A model generated the notes under the pieces. It ran no database searches and was not told where the DNA came from. It saw nothing but the letters and a program-made list of their open reading frames with translations. A DNA stretch of 64,000 nt, taken from contig DATBGS010000122.1 of assembly GCA_036557885.1 (NCBI GenBank), positions 62,001 to 126,000 on the forward strand. The letters run 5' to 3'. Position numbers and translations under genes: made by a program. This stretch comes from DATBGS01 sp036557885. GTDB lineage: Bacteria; Chloroflexota; Ktedonobacteria; Ktedonobacterales; DATBGS01. Shown in pieces: positions 1-8,125 of this stretch (the first letter of the stretch is position 1; each line of letters starts with the position of its first letter).

Positions 1-1
1 G

Positions 2-319
2 CTGCCAGATGCGGTGGCGCGCGCGCTGGAGATACACCTGGAAGACCATCTGGGCCAGGGTCCGTCTGCTTCTGCGCCGACAGCATCCCAGGCACCCGCA
101 GAGCAGCAGAGAATCATGGAAGCTGAGCCGCCGCCAGCCGCGTCGCCTCACGCGCCCAACGGAACAGCCAATGGCACCAGTGGCGGAACGCTGCTGCCGC
201 AGGGTGGTTTGGTATCGTATCGGGTGACAGGCAATCTCTGCCCGCAGTGTGGCAGCACCACGCTGGTCTATGAGGAGGGGTGCAAGAAGTGCTACTCCTG
301 CGGCTACAGTGAGTGCTAG
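2..319 (+). CDS. nrdJ: Vitamin B12-dependent ribonucleotide reductase, C-terminal end (partial)
   Basis: The gene enters from the left edge, so only the last 105 codons are present. The readable end contains a low-complexity Ala/Pro/Thr linker of about 50 residues and then a Cys-rich tail (CPQCG, then EEGCKKCYSCGYSEC). This double CxxC tail is typical of class II (adenosylcobalamin) ribonucleotide reductases, where the terminal cysteines re-reduce the active site and the upstream pair can bind zinc. The enzyme converts ribonucleotides to deoxyribonucleotides in the cytoplasm. A deoxynucleoside kinase lies two genes downstream, which fits a dNTP-supply neighbourhood. The identification rests on the tail alone; the catalytic barrel is outside the window. 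Confidence 0.82.
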   Translation: MPDAVARALEIHLEDHLGQGPSASAPTASQAPAEQQRIMEAEPPPAASPHAPNGTANGTSGGTLLPQGGLVSYRVTGNLCPQCGSTTLVYEEGCKKCYSCGYSEC

Positions 320-380
320 CTATCGGCCTTGCTCCCAGCCGCGCAGGTCAGGCGAGGTGAAGCCAGGTTGAAGGACTGGG

Positions 381-403
381 GAGAAGGAACTGGTTTCCTT
401 CTC
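381..403 (+). terminator. Possible terminator hairpin after nrdJ
   Basis: A 9-bp perfect stem (381-389 with 395-403, GAGAAGGAA arm) with a 5-nt loop lies about 60 bases after the nrdJ stop and is followed by a pyrimidine-rich run ending in CTTTGT. The weak U-tract makes termination uncertain. Confidence 0.4.
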
Positions 404-428
404 TCCTCTTTGTGGAAAGAAATGTTCT

Positions 429-878
429 ATGTCCACTCTTGAAACGCCAACCATTGATTTTTTAATTCTCGCGGACCATGCCGAAGCCATCAACGGCAAA
501 ATCTATCTGATGGGCGGCGGCTGGGACGTGCGCGCTGTGCGCGATTTTGCGCAGCCCGTCCCGTTGACGCTGGCGCTGGCCGTCCTGGTGCCCTGGACAG
601 CCACCAATCAACGCCATCACTTGCGCCTGCGCGTTGAAGATGCCGATGGCCGCCAATTTGCTGAAGTGAAAGGTGAGTTCGTCGCCGGGCGTCCGCCACA
701 CCTGACAGCAGGCACCACCCAGCGCATTCCACTGGCGTTTCAGCATATTCCGGTGCTTCTGGGTGGGCCAGGGGTCTATGCCATTATTGCCGCGCTCAAT
801 GACCAGGACCAGAAGCGCACAACATTTACCGCAGTGGCGGCGTCTCTTGAGGGGACGAGCGGCCAGCCAACTTCGTAA
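429..878 (+). CDS. Conserved hypothetical protein, DUF6941-like
   Basis: A 149-residue soluble protein with no signal peptide. It opens with a pattern I associate with the DUF6941 family (residues 9-30, DFLILADHAEAINGKIYLMG) and continues as alternating strands (LALAVLVPW, HHLRLRVEDADG, GVYAIIAALND), consistent with a small beta-sandwich. No catalytic residue stands out and no function is known to me. It sits 13 bases before the deoxynucleoside kinase start, so the two are probably co-transcribed. An ATG at 422 lies in a different frame; 429 was kept because GGAAAG at 413-418 is a plausible ribosome site. Confidence 0.7.
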   Translation: MSTLETPTIDFLILADHAEAINGKIYLMGGGWDVRAVRDFAQPVPLTLALAVLVPWTATNQRHHLRLRVEDADGRQFAEVKGEFVAGRPPHLTAGTTQRIPLAFQHIPVLLGGPGVYAIIAALNDQDQKRTTFTAVAASLEGTSGQPTS

Positions 879-891
879 GGAGAGCAGCAGC

Positions 892-1614
892 ATGTATCAG
901 CAACCATCTCACCAGGGGCTGGTGGGCGCGCGTTCGGCGGCCCCAGCAGTGGAGCGCGGGGTCTTTCTGGCGGTGGCAGGCAATCTGGGCGTGGGCAAGA
1001 CGACCCTGGTAGAGATTCTCACCCGCGCCTTTGGCTTTGAGCCGCATTATGAATGGGTGGAGGAGAACCCCTACCTGGCGCGCTTCTACGCCGATATGCG
1101 CGCCTGGGCTTTTCACTCGCAGTTGTTCTTTCTGGTCAAACGCGCCGAGCAGCATCGCGGCCTCGTCTCCAACCCAACGACAGCGGTGCAGGACCGCACC
1201 ATCTACGAAGACGCCGAAATCTGGGCCAGAAATCTCTATGATCGCGGTCAAATTGCCGATGAGGATTTTCAACTCTACTCTGATCTCTATCAGGAACTCT
1301 GCCAGGGATTGCAGCCGCCCGATCTGGTGCTCTATCTCGCGGCCTCTACCAAAACGCTGCAACAGCGTATCGCCACGCGCGGGCGCGACTTTGAGGCGCA
1401 GATCGAGCCGCAGTACGTGGAACGCCTCAATGAGCGCTATGAAGCCTGGGCCGCGCAATTTGATCGCTGCCCGCTGATTCGTCTGGAGACGGATGCCCTT
1501 GATCTGGTGCGCTCGCCGCAAGACCGCGTAGAAGTGCTGGAACTGCTGCGCCGCCAGTTGAGCGCCTTGCGCCCGGAGCGAACCTGGCCGCCTCTGGTGC
1601 TGCCAGAAGCATAA
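892..1614 (+). CDS. Deoxynucleoside kinase (dAK/dGK family)
   Basis: A 240-residue P-loop kinase that phosphorylates deoxynucleosides for dNTP salvage. The Walker A motif GNLGVGKTT starts at residue 30, and the DRTIYED motif (residues 101-107) supplies the catalytic Asp-Arg and sugar-binding residues of the dCK/dGK family. A later EPQYVERLNERYEAW helix also fits this family. The frame stays open upstream, but ATG 892 has a good ribosome site (AAGGAGAG at 877-884) and gives the usual family length. Substrate preference cannot be read from sequence. Its position just after nrdJ links de novo and salvage routes to dNTPs. Confidence 0.88.
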   Translation: MYQQPSHQGLVGARSAAPAVERGVFLAVAGNLGVGKTTLVEILTRAFGFEPHYEWVEENPYLARFYADMRAWAFHSQLFFLVKRAEQHRGLVSNPTTAVQDRTIYEDAEIWARNLYDRGQIADEDFQLYSDLYQELCQGLQPPDLVLYLAASTKTLQQRIATRGRDFEAQIEPQYVERLNERYEAWAAQFDRCPLIRLETDALDLVRSPQDRVEVLELLRRQLSALRPERTWPPLVLPEA

Positions 1615-1665
1615 ACCTGCTCTCAAAAAGCGAGCGCATTGCGTGAGAAAGGCAAATTTTCCCTC

Positions 1666-1693
1666 TTGTCTCTCTTGTATGGCGTGTTATAGT
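1666..1693 (+). promoter_or_regulatory. Possible sigma-70 promoter for the sensor kinase operon
   Basis: TTGTCT (1666-1671) and TATAGT (1688-1693) are separated by 16 bases, about 75 bases before the sensor kinase start, in the only spacer between the kinase salvage gene and the signalling block. Confidence 0.4.
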
Positions 1694-1768
1694 GTACGTG
1701 GCCTGCCACGTGCTCCCAATCATCAGCAACAGCATTCAACCCGATTGTGCGCCTGAAGGGGTGAAGAT

Positions 1769-3046
1769 ATGCAACCAGTCCCTCCTGGACTTTCCGCTGA
1801 GTGCCCGCCTGCCCTGCTGGAGCAGGTGGATGGCCTTGAGCGGCTGGCCGGGGCAGGGGACGAAGGGTTGGTGGTCGTGGACCGGACGGGGCGCTGCGTG
1901 CTCGTCAATGCCCTGGCCCGCGCGCTCTGCCACGCAGCGCCCGATACACCAGCAACGCTCAGCGCCTATCTGGAGCAGCTCCGTAAACGCGGGCGATTGT
2001 TGGATGATGTCTGGCCTGTGGTCACAGAACCAGCGCACCTGGAGGCGCTTGCCAGCGCACATCGCGTGCTCCACCTGATCTTCCCAGAGGAACACCCCGG
2101 CGTCTGGGAGCACTCCCGGCACTATGCCCTGACCTTCTATCCACTGACCCAGGCCGCCGGGTGCATCCTGGGCTACGCGCTCTTTTTACGCAACGTGACC
2201 GCGCTTGCCAGAGATGAAGCCCTCGAAAGCACCCTCCTCTCCTCCATCTCCCACGACCTGCATACCCCCTTGACCATTATGAAGACCGCCGTCACCGGGC
2301 TGTTGCAGGAAGGGGTTGCCTGGGATGAGCAGGCGCGCCGCGAACAGTTGCAGGCCATCAACGAGGAGACAGACCGCCTGACCAAACTGGTGCGGGCGCT
2401 GCTGGACATCTCGCGCATCGAAGGCGGAGCGCTGCGCCTCCAGCGCGAGTGGTGCGATCTGGCGGAGATTGTGTATACTGCTCTGGATCAGATGGAAAAG
2501 CTCGCGCCGGGCCATCGCATCAGCGTGGAGTTGATGATGCCCTTGCCATTGGTGCAGGGCGATCAGGTCCAGCTTGGGCGCGTGTTTATCAACTTGCTGG
2601 AAAACGCCGTGAAGTATGCCCCAACCGGCACCAGGATTTGGGTTCAGGTGCAGCGGCAGGAAGCCGAGGTCTGGGTCACGGTGGCTGATGAAGGCATTGG
2701 CGTGCCTGCTGAGGAGCGCGAACGCATCTTCCAAAAGTTTTATCGCATCAAGCACTGGCGCGCCAGTCCCGCGCGCGCGAGCATACAACCGGGCAGCCTG
2801 CGCCCAGACCGCGCAGGACGCGCCCCCTTTTTAGAAGTGGGTGGCTCTGGCCTGGGCCTGGCAATCTGCCGGGGAATTGTGCAGCAGCACGGCGGGCGTA
2901 TCTGGGTCGAACCGCGCCCTGGGGGCGGTTCCTGTTTTCGCTTTACGCTGCCGGTTGAAGCCTTTGCCCCGCTGAATGGCGGCGTGGCACAGGAAAGTGG
3001 CGGCGTGGAAGAGTGGCCGGAAGAGAGCGGCAGGCTGGAGAGATGA
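1769..3046 (+). CDS. Soluble sensor histidine kinase
   Basis: A 425-residue kinase with no membrane segment. Residues 25-150 look like a PAS-type sensory domain (GLVVVDRTGRCVLVNALARAL). The phospho-acceptor is H162 in SSISHDLHTPL, followed by a dimerisation helix pair, an N box (NLLENAVKYAP), a G1 box (DEGIGVP), an F box (ERIFQKFYRI) and a G2 box (GSGLGLAI). About 25 extra residues lie between the F and G2 boxes, so the ATP lid is longer than usual. The C-terminal 30 residues are Gly/Glu-rich. The partner regulator starts 4 bases after the stop, so this is a classical two-component pair. The signal is unknown; the sensor must be cytoplasmic. Confidence 0.9.
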   Translation: MQPVPPGLSAECPPALLEQVDGLERLAGAGDEGLVVVDRTGRCVLVNALARALCHAAPDTPATLSAYLEQLRKRGRLLDDVWPVVTEPAHLEALASAHRVLHLIFPEEHPGVWEHSRHYALTFYPLTQAAGCILGYALFLRNVTALARDEALESTLLSSISHDLHTPLTIMKTAVTGLLQEGVAWDEQARREQLQAINEETDRLTKLVRALLDISRIEGGALRLQREWCDLAEIVYTALDQMEKLAPGHRISVELMMPLPLVQGDQVQLGRVFINLLENAVKYAPTGTRIWVQVQRQEAEVWVTVADEGIGVPAEERERIFQKFYRIKHWRASPARASIQPGSLRPDRAGRAPFLEVGGSGLGLAICRGIVQQHGGRIWVEPRPGGGSCFRFTLPVEAFAPLNGGVAQESGGVEEWPEESGRLER

Positions 3047-3050
3047 GGAG

Positions 3051-3815
3051 ATGGAGGAGATGGTAGAGTCATCGTTCCCTGACTCCCTCCCTGCTACGGT
3101 TGAGGGGAAACGAGCCAAACGGATTCTGGTCGTAGATGATGAAGTGCGGATTCTCCGTTCGCTCTGGCATATCTTGACGGCCAACGGCTATGAAGTCGTC
3201 ACGGCATCGGGTGGCTTGCAAGGGTTGGAACTGGCCCAGCAGCACCCTCCCGATCTTGTGCTGCTCGACCTGGCGATGTCCGGGGTGGATGGGTTTTCGG
3301 TCTGTCGGGAACTGCGCCAGTGGACGGAAACGCCCATCATCGTTGTCAGCGTGCTCGACGAAGAGCGGCTGAAGGTGCAGGCGCTCGACCTGGGCGCGGA
3401 TGATTATCTGATCAAGCCGTTTGGGACGGAGGAACTGCTGGCGCGCATCCGCGTCTGCCTGCGGCGCAGCCGGAGCGAGCAGACCGACGCCCAGGAGCAG
3501 CAGCCGATTCTGGCGAGCGCCGATGGCTCGATTGTGGTCAATCTCTTGAATCATCGCGTCATGGTCGGGGAACGGGAGGTCCGTCTGAACCGCAAGGAGT
3601 TTGAGTTGCTGCATCACTTGATGCGCGCAGCGGGGCGCGTGATGACACATCGCATGCTGCTGCGGGCGGTATGGGGTCCAGAGTATGAGGAAGAAATGGA
3701 CTCGCTGCGCACCTATATCCGCCAGCTACGGCTAAAAGTGGAGCAGGACGCCAGTCACCCGCAGTACATCGTGACGGAGCCGGGGATTGGCTATGTTTTT
3801 CGTGTTCAATGGTGA
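3051..3815 (+). CDS. OmpR/KdpE-family response regulator
   Basis: A 254-residue regulator with an N-terminal receiver and a C-terminal winged helix. The receiver has acidic residues in VVDDEV, phospho-Asp D73 (LLDLAMSGVDG, with Ser where Pro is usual) and Lys in IKPFG. The DNA-binding part shows the OmpR pattern (LNRKEFELLHHL, SLRTYIRQLRLKVE, YIVTEPGIGYVF). The frame is open back into the kinase gene; ATG 3051 follows the kinase stop by 4 bases, and ATG 3060 is an equally possible start. It should be phosphorylated by the kinase encoded upstream and bind promoters that cannot be identified here. Confidence 0.9.
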   Translation: MEEMVESSFPDSLPATVEGKRAKRILVVDDEVRILRSLWHILTANGYEVVTASGGLQGLELAQQHPPDLVLLDLAMSGVDGFSVCRELRQWTETPIIVVSVLDEERLKVQALDLGADDYLIKPFGTEELLARIRVCLRRSRSEQTDAQEQQPILASADGSIVVNLLNHRVMVGEREVRLNRKEFELLHHLMRAAGRVMTHRMLLRAVWGPEYEEEMDSLRTYIRQLRLKVEQDASHPQYIVTEPGIGYVFRVQW

Positions 3816-3861
3816 GCCGATGCACACAGTGTTGTGCCTGGTCTGCTGAGGAGAGCAAGCC

Positions 3862-4668
3862 ATGACAGGGATGCAAAAACCATTACAAATGATCGTGATG
3901 GGAGCCGATGGACGGCTCAATCGAATGCTGAAGCAAAACCTGCATCAGTGGGGCTATCATGTCCGGCTCTGGGAGCCAGACGAGAGAAACGAACCCGCAG
4001 GGGAAGATGAGCCTGGGGCGCTGCTCATCGTTGATCTGGATGGGCTGGAGGACTGGATTGAACAAGGCGGCTTCGGGTCGGCATCAGGGCGAGCGGCCTG
4101 GCCTCAAGCGCACTTGACAGTTGCCCTGGGCAGCCATACACTCCGGCGCAAGACCCTCGAAGAGCTTGGGGCCGCGCTTTTTGTCGCCAAGCCGTTTGAC
4201 ATTAGTGTCTTGCGGGGGTATCTTATGACGTTGGAGCAAGTGCTTTCTGAAGCGGAGCGACCAACGGCTTCCCTGCCGGAAGAGGCGCACAAAGTGCGTG
4301 TTCTGGTGGCAGATGATGATAACCGCTTAACCGCCCTGGCATGTGGGATGCTTTCAACCAATGAGCGGTATGTCGCGCGGGCCGTCCATGATGGCATAGA
4401 GGTGCTGGAGGAATGCCTGAACTGGAATCCCCATTGCCTGGTCATGGACATGATGATGCCGCGCATGAACGGGTATCAGGTGTTGCGCTGTTTGCAGGCC
4501 AGACCTGGAGCAGCACGCCTGCCAGTGGTGGTGTTGAGTGCCCTGGCCGGAGTGGAAGTTCGAGCCGAAGAGATTGCGCAGCCGATGGTGGCTGTCTTAG
4601 AAAAGCCCGTCCGCTCTGCCGATCTGTTGGCAGCCGTCGAACGGGCGCTGGCGCTAGGGGTGTCCTGA
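3862..4668 (+). CDS. Double-receiver protein with a divergent first domain
   Basis: A 268-residue protein made of two tandem receiver folds and no output domain. The first (residues 5-130) is divergent: it keeps an Asp at position 58 (LLIVDLDGL) and a Lys in AKPFDI but lacks the paired N-terminal acids. The second (residues 145-266) is canonical, with ADDD near 151, phospho-Asp D196 (LVMDMMMPRMNG) and Lys in LEKPV. It is preceded by GGAGAG at 3848-3853. It probably works as a phosphate sink or shuttle for the histidine kinases around it. Its place between the two-component pair and the chemosensory genes does not settle which it serves. Confidence 0.75.
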   Translation: MTGMQKPLQMIVMGADGRLNRMLKQNLHQWGYHVRLWEPDERNEPAGEDEPGALLIVDLDGLEDWIEQGGFGSASGRAAWPQAHLTVALGSHTLRRKTLEELGAALFVAKPFDISVLRGYLMTLEQVLSEAERPTASLPEEAHKVRVLVADDDNRLTALACGMLSTNERYVARAVHDGIEVLEECLNWNPHCLVMDMMMPRMNGYQVLRCLQARPGAARLPVVVLSALAGVEVRAEEIAQPMVAVLEKPVRSADLLAAVERALALGVS

Positions 4669-4778
4669 AGCACCCTCAAATAGCATCCTGCCAGCGTGGA
4701 GAAGTCTATTGCGGGCCACGTGCCCGCCCTGGTGGTAGCTTCGCGCTGGCGTGACCAGACGGGGAAGGGGAGCGCACT

Positions 4779-6167
4779 ATGCAACAGCACGGAAGAATCC
4801 TTGATGGCGATCTTGAAACCCTGGGCTTACAGGCCACCCTCAAGATGCTGGCCCTCAGCGGCAAGACCGGAACGTTGATTGTCACCTCCGGCCAGGAGAC
4901 GCTCTCCCTCTACCTCCAGAAAGGTCAGATAGCGGCTCTTCAGGAACAATCGTCCTCCTCGGCGGACCTGATAGAAATGATCCGCTTGTTGGGGCGCATG
5001 GACCGTCAGGTGGCCGCCAGATTCCGCTCGATGGCCGATCAACCTTCTGCTGTGCTGTTGGATGCCTTTGTCCAGTATCGTATCATCAGCGAAGCCGAGA
5101 TGCTTCAACGCCTGGAGTTCCGCATTATTCAAGCACTGAGCCGCGCCCTCCGCTGGCAGCAGGGCCACTTCGAATTTCACCGCAATGTGCTCTCGTGCGA
5201 GATTCCCCTGGCGCTCAATGTTGATCACGTCCTGCTGGAGAGCCTGCGCCAGGCCGATGAGTGGGATGAGGCGCTGGAAACCGGATTAAATCGGACAACG
5301 GTGGCGCGCTGGATGCCAGAGTTTGACGGCGACGTGCGGCGGCTGGGCCTGGAGAAAGACCAGATCAACGTCCTCTGCCTGGCAAATGGACAGCTTACCG
5401 TCCAGGCCATTGCCTATGGCCTGCTGATTAGCGAAGCGCATGTGGCCCTGGCAATGGCCCACCTGTTAGAATTAGGCTTGATCGAGGTTGTGGATGAGGC
5501 GCTGGAAGCCGAGCTAGAGCGCAACCTGATTCGCGTCCTCACCACCAGCCAGCATGAACTCAGCAAACAGCCCCAGGGCGGGGCAGATCAGCGGCTGCTG
5601 GTGCTGATCAAAGCGCTGGCTACCTGCACCAATGGCTTGCTCAATCATCACGGGCAATATGCCCGCGAACTGCGCGGGCGCGGTGCCATGCACCCCCGCC
5701 AGATCGCGCGCTACCTGGAAGAGTCTTTTGGTCCCCTGTTAGGCCAGGTCCAGGCCCGCTGGCCGATTTTTGAAACGGTGGCCTTCACTCAGGGCCAGCT
5801 TGATTGCCAGGAGATTTTGGCACTGAATACGCTGGTGAAGGGTGAGCAGCTTCAAGATTTTTACTGGGACGTGGTGGATGGCCTCTATTGGCTGATGAAA
5901 CAGATTTGCACGACCATCGTGCGCGATGAGATCGGCAACTCACGCTCTGGGCGTCAGTTCCTTGACCTCTGGCGCACCTTTCTCCACGAGATTGATGAAG
6001 AGATAGCCCGCAATCAAGGGCGCGGTGGGCCTGGAAACGCCGCTCAACGGCCTGGCGGCGGGCCTGGAGGGAGCCGGGATGACCCCTTCCGCGAGTCCAA
6101 TCCACGCATGCGTCAGGCCGAATCTGATCCCCGCGTCGCGCAGGTACGGGAACGAAGGAGAATGTAG
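4779..6167 (+). CDS. DUF4388 (PATAN-like) signalling protein
   Basis: A 462-residue cytoplasmic protein. Residues 1-130 match the DUF4388/PATAN pattern (LDGDLETLGLQATLKMLAL, then GTLIVTSG, LYLQKGQIAAL and RWQQGHFEFH near 125). The middle is helical with leucine-rich segments, and residues 420-455 are Gly/Pro/Arg-rich and probably disordered. In cyanobacterial Hmp/Pix gene sets a protein with this domain precedes the CheY, CheW, receptor and CheA genes, and the same order is seen here, although this protein lacks a receiver of its own. It ends 3 bases before the next receiver gene. The role in an output or interaction step is inference. Confidence 0.75.
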   Translation: MQQHGRILDGDLETLGLQATLKMLALSGKTGTLIVTSGQETLSLYLQKGQIAALQEQSSSSADLIEMIRLLGRMDRQVAARFRSMADQPSAVLLDAFVQYRIISEAEMLQRLEFRIIQALSRALRWQQGHFEFHRNVLSCEIPLALNVDHVLLESLRQADEWDEALETGLNRTTVARWMPEFDGDVRRLGLEKDQINVLCLANGQLTVQAIAYGLLISEAHVALAMAHLLELGLIEVVDEALEAELERNLIRVLTTSQHELSKQPQGGADQRLLVLIKALATCTNGLLNHHGQYARELRGRGAMHPRQIARYLEESFGPLLGQVQARWPIFETVAFTQGQLDCQEILALNTLVKGEQLQDFYWDVVDGLYWLMKQICTTIVRDEIGNSRSGRQFLDLWRTFLHEIDEEIARNQGRGGPGNAAQRPGGGPGGSRDDPFRESNPRMRQAESDPRVAQVRERRRM

Positions 6168-6170
6168 CTG

Positions 6171-6605
6171 ATGAATGATCCAGTGGTGCTGGTTGTTGAT
6201 GATAGCCCAACCGTCCGCAAGATTGTGCAGTTGACGCTTCAGCGCGAACACATGCGCGTGATTACCGCCAGCGATGGACTCAGCGCCCTCGCAGCGGTGG
6301 CCGATGAAGAACCAGACCTGATTTTGTTGGATATTATGCTGCCGCGCATGGATGGCTACAATATTTGTCGCATCATTCGGGACAAAATGGAGTTCCGCCA
6401 CATCCCTGTCATCATGTTGAGTGGGAAAGATGGGCTATTCGATAAAGTCAGAGGTCGGCTTGCTGGATCATCGGAATATCTCACCAAACCCTTTGATTCA
6501 GTGGAACTGGTGCAATCCGTCAAGAAGCATCTGGCGAACGCGCCCGTGCGTGAGCGGCGGCGCGATAGCGAGCGGAACATCTCGCGCCTGCGTCGGCGGG
6601 GGTAG
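6171..6605 (+). CDS. Single-domain response regulator, PilG/CheY-like
   Basis: A 144-residue receiver with no DNA-binding domain. It has VVDDSPTVRK at residues 7-16, phospho-Asp D54 in LLDIMLPRMDG, a Ser in MLSGK and Lys in LTKPFD. About 20 Arg-rich residues follow the receiver fold (VRERRRDSERNISRLRRRG), which may bind a partner or the membrane. It starts 3 bases after the DUF4388 gene, so the two should be translated together. By position it corresponds to PilG or HmpB and should take phosphate from the CheA-like kinase downstream. Confidence 0.88.
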   Translation: MNDPVVLVVDDSPTVRKIVQLTLQREHMRVITASDGLSALAAVADEEPDLILLDIMLPRMDGYNICRIIRDKMEFRHIPVIMLSGKDGLFDKVRGRLAGSSEYLTKPFDSVELVQSVKKHLANAPVRERRRDSERNISRLRRRG

Positions 6606-6621
6606 AAGTTCCCCCGCTTTT

Positions 6622-6638
6622 CAGCCCCAAAAGGGCTG
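6622..6638 (+). terminator. Weak hairpin after the first receiver gene
   Basis: CAGCCC (6622-6627) pairs with GGGCTG (6633-6638) around a 5-nt A-rich loop, 17 bases after the stop. No clear U-tract follows, so it may only attenuate read-through to the second receiver gene. A second pairing (GGCCC near 6703 with GGGCC near 6727) occurs in the same 223-base spacer. Confidence 0.25.
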
Positions 6639-6828
6639 TTGGCGTTACCAGTGCTGCTTGCTGGTAGTCTCATAAATATGAGAAGATATAGTGCCAGGAA
6701 AAGGCCCGGCCACGCTGGTGGTCTGGGCCTGTGAGCATATGGCTCTCGGCCTTGCTTCGCAATACCCAAACGAGCCTGCGCTGAGACGCTGATGTCGTGC
6801 GCTGGCAATAGCAGGAGGAACCCCCCAC

Positions 6829-7194
6829 ATGGCCGGTCCAAAGGTATTGGTCGTTGACGATAGCTGGACAGATCTGACGTTGATTGCCACTCCGCTCCGC
6901 GAAAGTGGCTTTGATGTGATTACAGCGGTAGATGGTGATGAAGCTATTGAAAAGGTGCTGAACGAGCAGCCCCAATGTGTCGTCATGGATGTCATTCTGC
7001 CCCGGCAGAATGGCTTCCAATTGTGCCGCAAGATCAAACATATGGAGCAAAGCCGCCATATTCCTGTGATCTTGCTCAGCAGCAAAAACACGCCCCTTGA
7101 TAAGCGCTGGGGCTTGCAACAAGGCGCGGATATGTACTTAACCAAGCCGTTTAACCGCGAGGAATTAGTTGCCAGCGTGCGCAGATTAGTGTAA
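6829..7194 (+). CDS. Single-domain response regulator, PilH/CheY-like
   Basis: A 121-residue stand-alone receiver. It has VVDDSWTD at residues 7-14, phospho-Asp D54 (VVMDVILPRQNG), Ser-Ser in LLSSKN and Lys in LTKPFN. A strong ribosome site (AGGAGG) lies at 6811-6816. The 223-base spacer before it is larger than the other gaps in this cluster, so it may have its own promoter, although none is clear. With the preceding receiver it forms the PilG/PilH-type pair expected in a Pil-Chp pathway, in which one receiver drives output and the other drains phosphate. Which is which is not decided by sequence. Confidence 0.88.
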   Translation: MAGPKVLVVDDSWTDLTLIATPLRESGFDVITAVDGDEAIEKVLNEQPQCVVMDVILPRQNGFQLCRKIKHMEQSRHIPVILLSSKNTPLDKRWGLQQGADMYLTKPFNREELVASVRRLV

Positions 7195-7232
7195 TATCGT
7201 GCGGGCATTTAGAGCATATCGCAAACAACGTA

Positions 7233-7254
7233 CAGAAAACTTGCAGAAAACTTG
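7233..7254 (+). repeat. Tandem 11-bp repeat
   Basis: CAGAAAACTTG occurs twice in direct succession in the spacer between the second receiver gene and cheW. It could be a protein-binding site or a chance duplication. Confidence 0.5.
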
Positions 7255-7303
7255 CACGTCATCTTTGGCGTCCTCCGGGGCAGCCAGGGAAAGGAGGAGG
7301 CGC

Positions 7304-7378
7304 GTGGTGAGAGGCTCTGCTCTCACCGGGTTCTGCCTGTGCGCGGAACCAGAGTGCCGCATTGGTGGTGAACGATAG
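7304..7378 (+). CDS. Possible 24-codon leader ORF before cheW
   Basis: The strongest ribosome site in this spacer, GGAGGAGG at 7293-7300, is placed for a GTG at 7304, not for the cheW frame. The resulting ORF encodes 24 residues, including CLCAEPEC, and ends with TAG at 7376-7378, four bases before tandem ATG codons (7383, 7386) in the cheW frame. Its start lies within an 8-bp hairpin (GGTGAGAG 7306-7313 with CTCTCACC 7320-7327). It may couple translation into cheW. No homologue is known to me, and chance cannot be excluded. Confidence 0.3.
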   Translation: MVRGSALTGFCLCAEPECRIGGER

Positions 7379-8021
7379 CCGAATGATGTCTGGCGCAGAA
7401 CCAGAATGGCCCCTCAAAGATTGGGGGAAAGAGCGCAACGGAACAGGCCCGGTTGCTTCCAATCTTGCCTCTAGCCTGGCAGGGGTCGGGTCGTGGAATT
7501 CGTTGATAGCGCCCATGACGCTGCGCGGGCTGCTCAACCCGGCTGCCTCGCAAGAGGCCGAGGCTTTGGAGCAGGGAGAACAATATCTGATCTTCTCGCT
7601 CGATGACTACGAGTGCGCGGTGAAAGCCGAGTACGTGCAGGGCGTGGAGCGGCTGCCAGAGGTGACGCCTGTGCCGCATGTGGCCCATTGGATCAATGGG
7701 GTGGTCAGCCTGCGCGGGCAAATTATTTCTATTGTGGACCTGCGCAGCTTCCTGGGCCTGGAGCGTCAGCCAGCCACCCCCAGAACACGCATGCTCGCTG
7801 GTGCGACGGGAGACATGACGATTGGGCTGGTGGTGGATGGGGTGAGCGAGATGCGCGGCATCCCGCCCCAGATGATACAATCTCAAGGGACACCAGGCGC
7901 TGTGCTTGCCTGGGCTGCTCCCTATGTCAGTGGAGTTGCTGTCTATGGCGGCCAGACTGTGCTGCTGCTAGATTTGGAGCGGCTCCTGTTGTCGGAAAAA
8001 ATGCAGCAGTATCAGAGCTAA
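7362..8021 (+). CDS. CheW-like adaptor protein (PilI-type)
   Basis: A 219-residue protein whose last 150 residues form a CheW domain (YLIFSLDDYECAV, VAHWINGVVSLRGQIISIVDLR, IGLVVDGVSEM, VLLLDLERLL). It should bridge the chemoreceptor and CheA encoded downstream. The first 60-70 residues are Gly/Ser/Pro-rich and not part of the fold. The start is uncertain: GTG 7362 has no ribosome site, and ATG 7383 or 7386 directly follow a possible leader ORF with a strong site. In Pil-type clusters this position is held by PilI. Confidence 0.85.
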   Translation: MVVNDSRMMSGAEPEWPLKDWGKERNGTGPVASNLASSLAGVGSWNSLIAPMTLRGLLNPAASQEAEALEQGEQYLIFSLDDYECAVKAEYVQGVERLPEVTPVPHVAHWINGVVSLRGQIISIVDLRSFLGLERQPATPRTRMLAGATGDMTIGLVVDGVSEMRGIPPQMIQSQGTPGAVLAWAAPYVSGVAVYGGQTVLLLDLERLLLSEKMQQYQS

Positions 8022-8125
8022 AGACGGGCAACTCAGGGCGTCCGGTCAAGCCTGGGCAAGGATGACCCTGCTCCGCTGCGGGCGTCCTGGTGCTGGGAAA
8101 CAATCCTCAACATAGGGGGAAAAGA

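Noticed and set aside
7362..8021. Frameshifted cheW
   Set aside because: The domain itself is intact from residue 60 on; the N-terminal ambiguity is explained by the leader ORF, so no pseudogene call was made.
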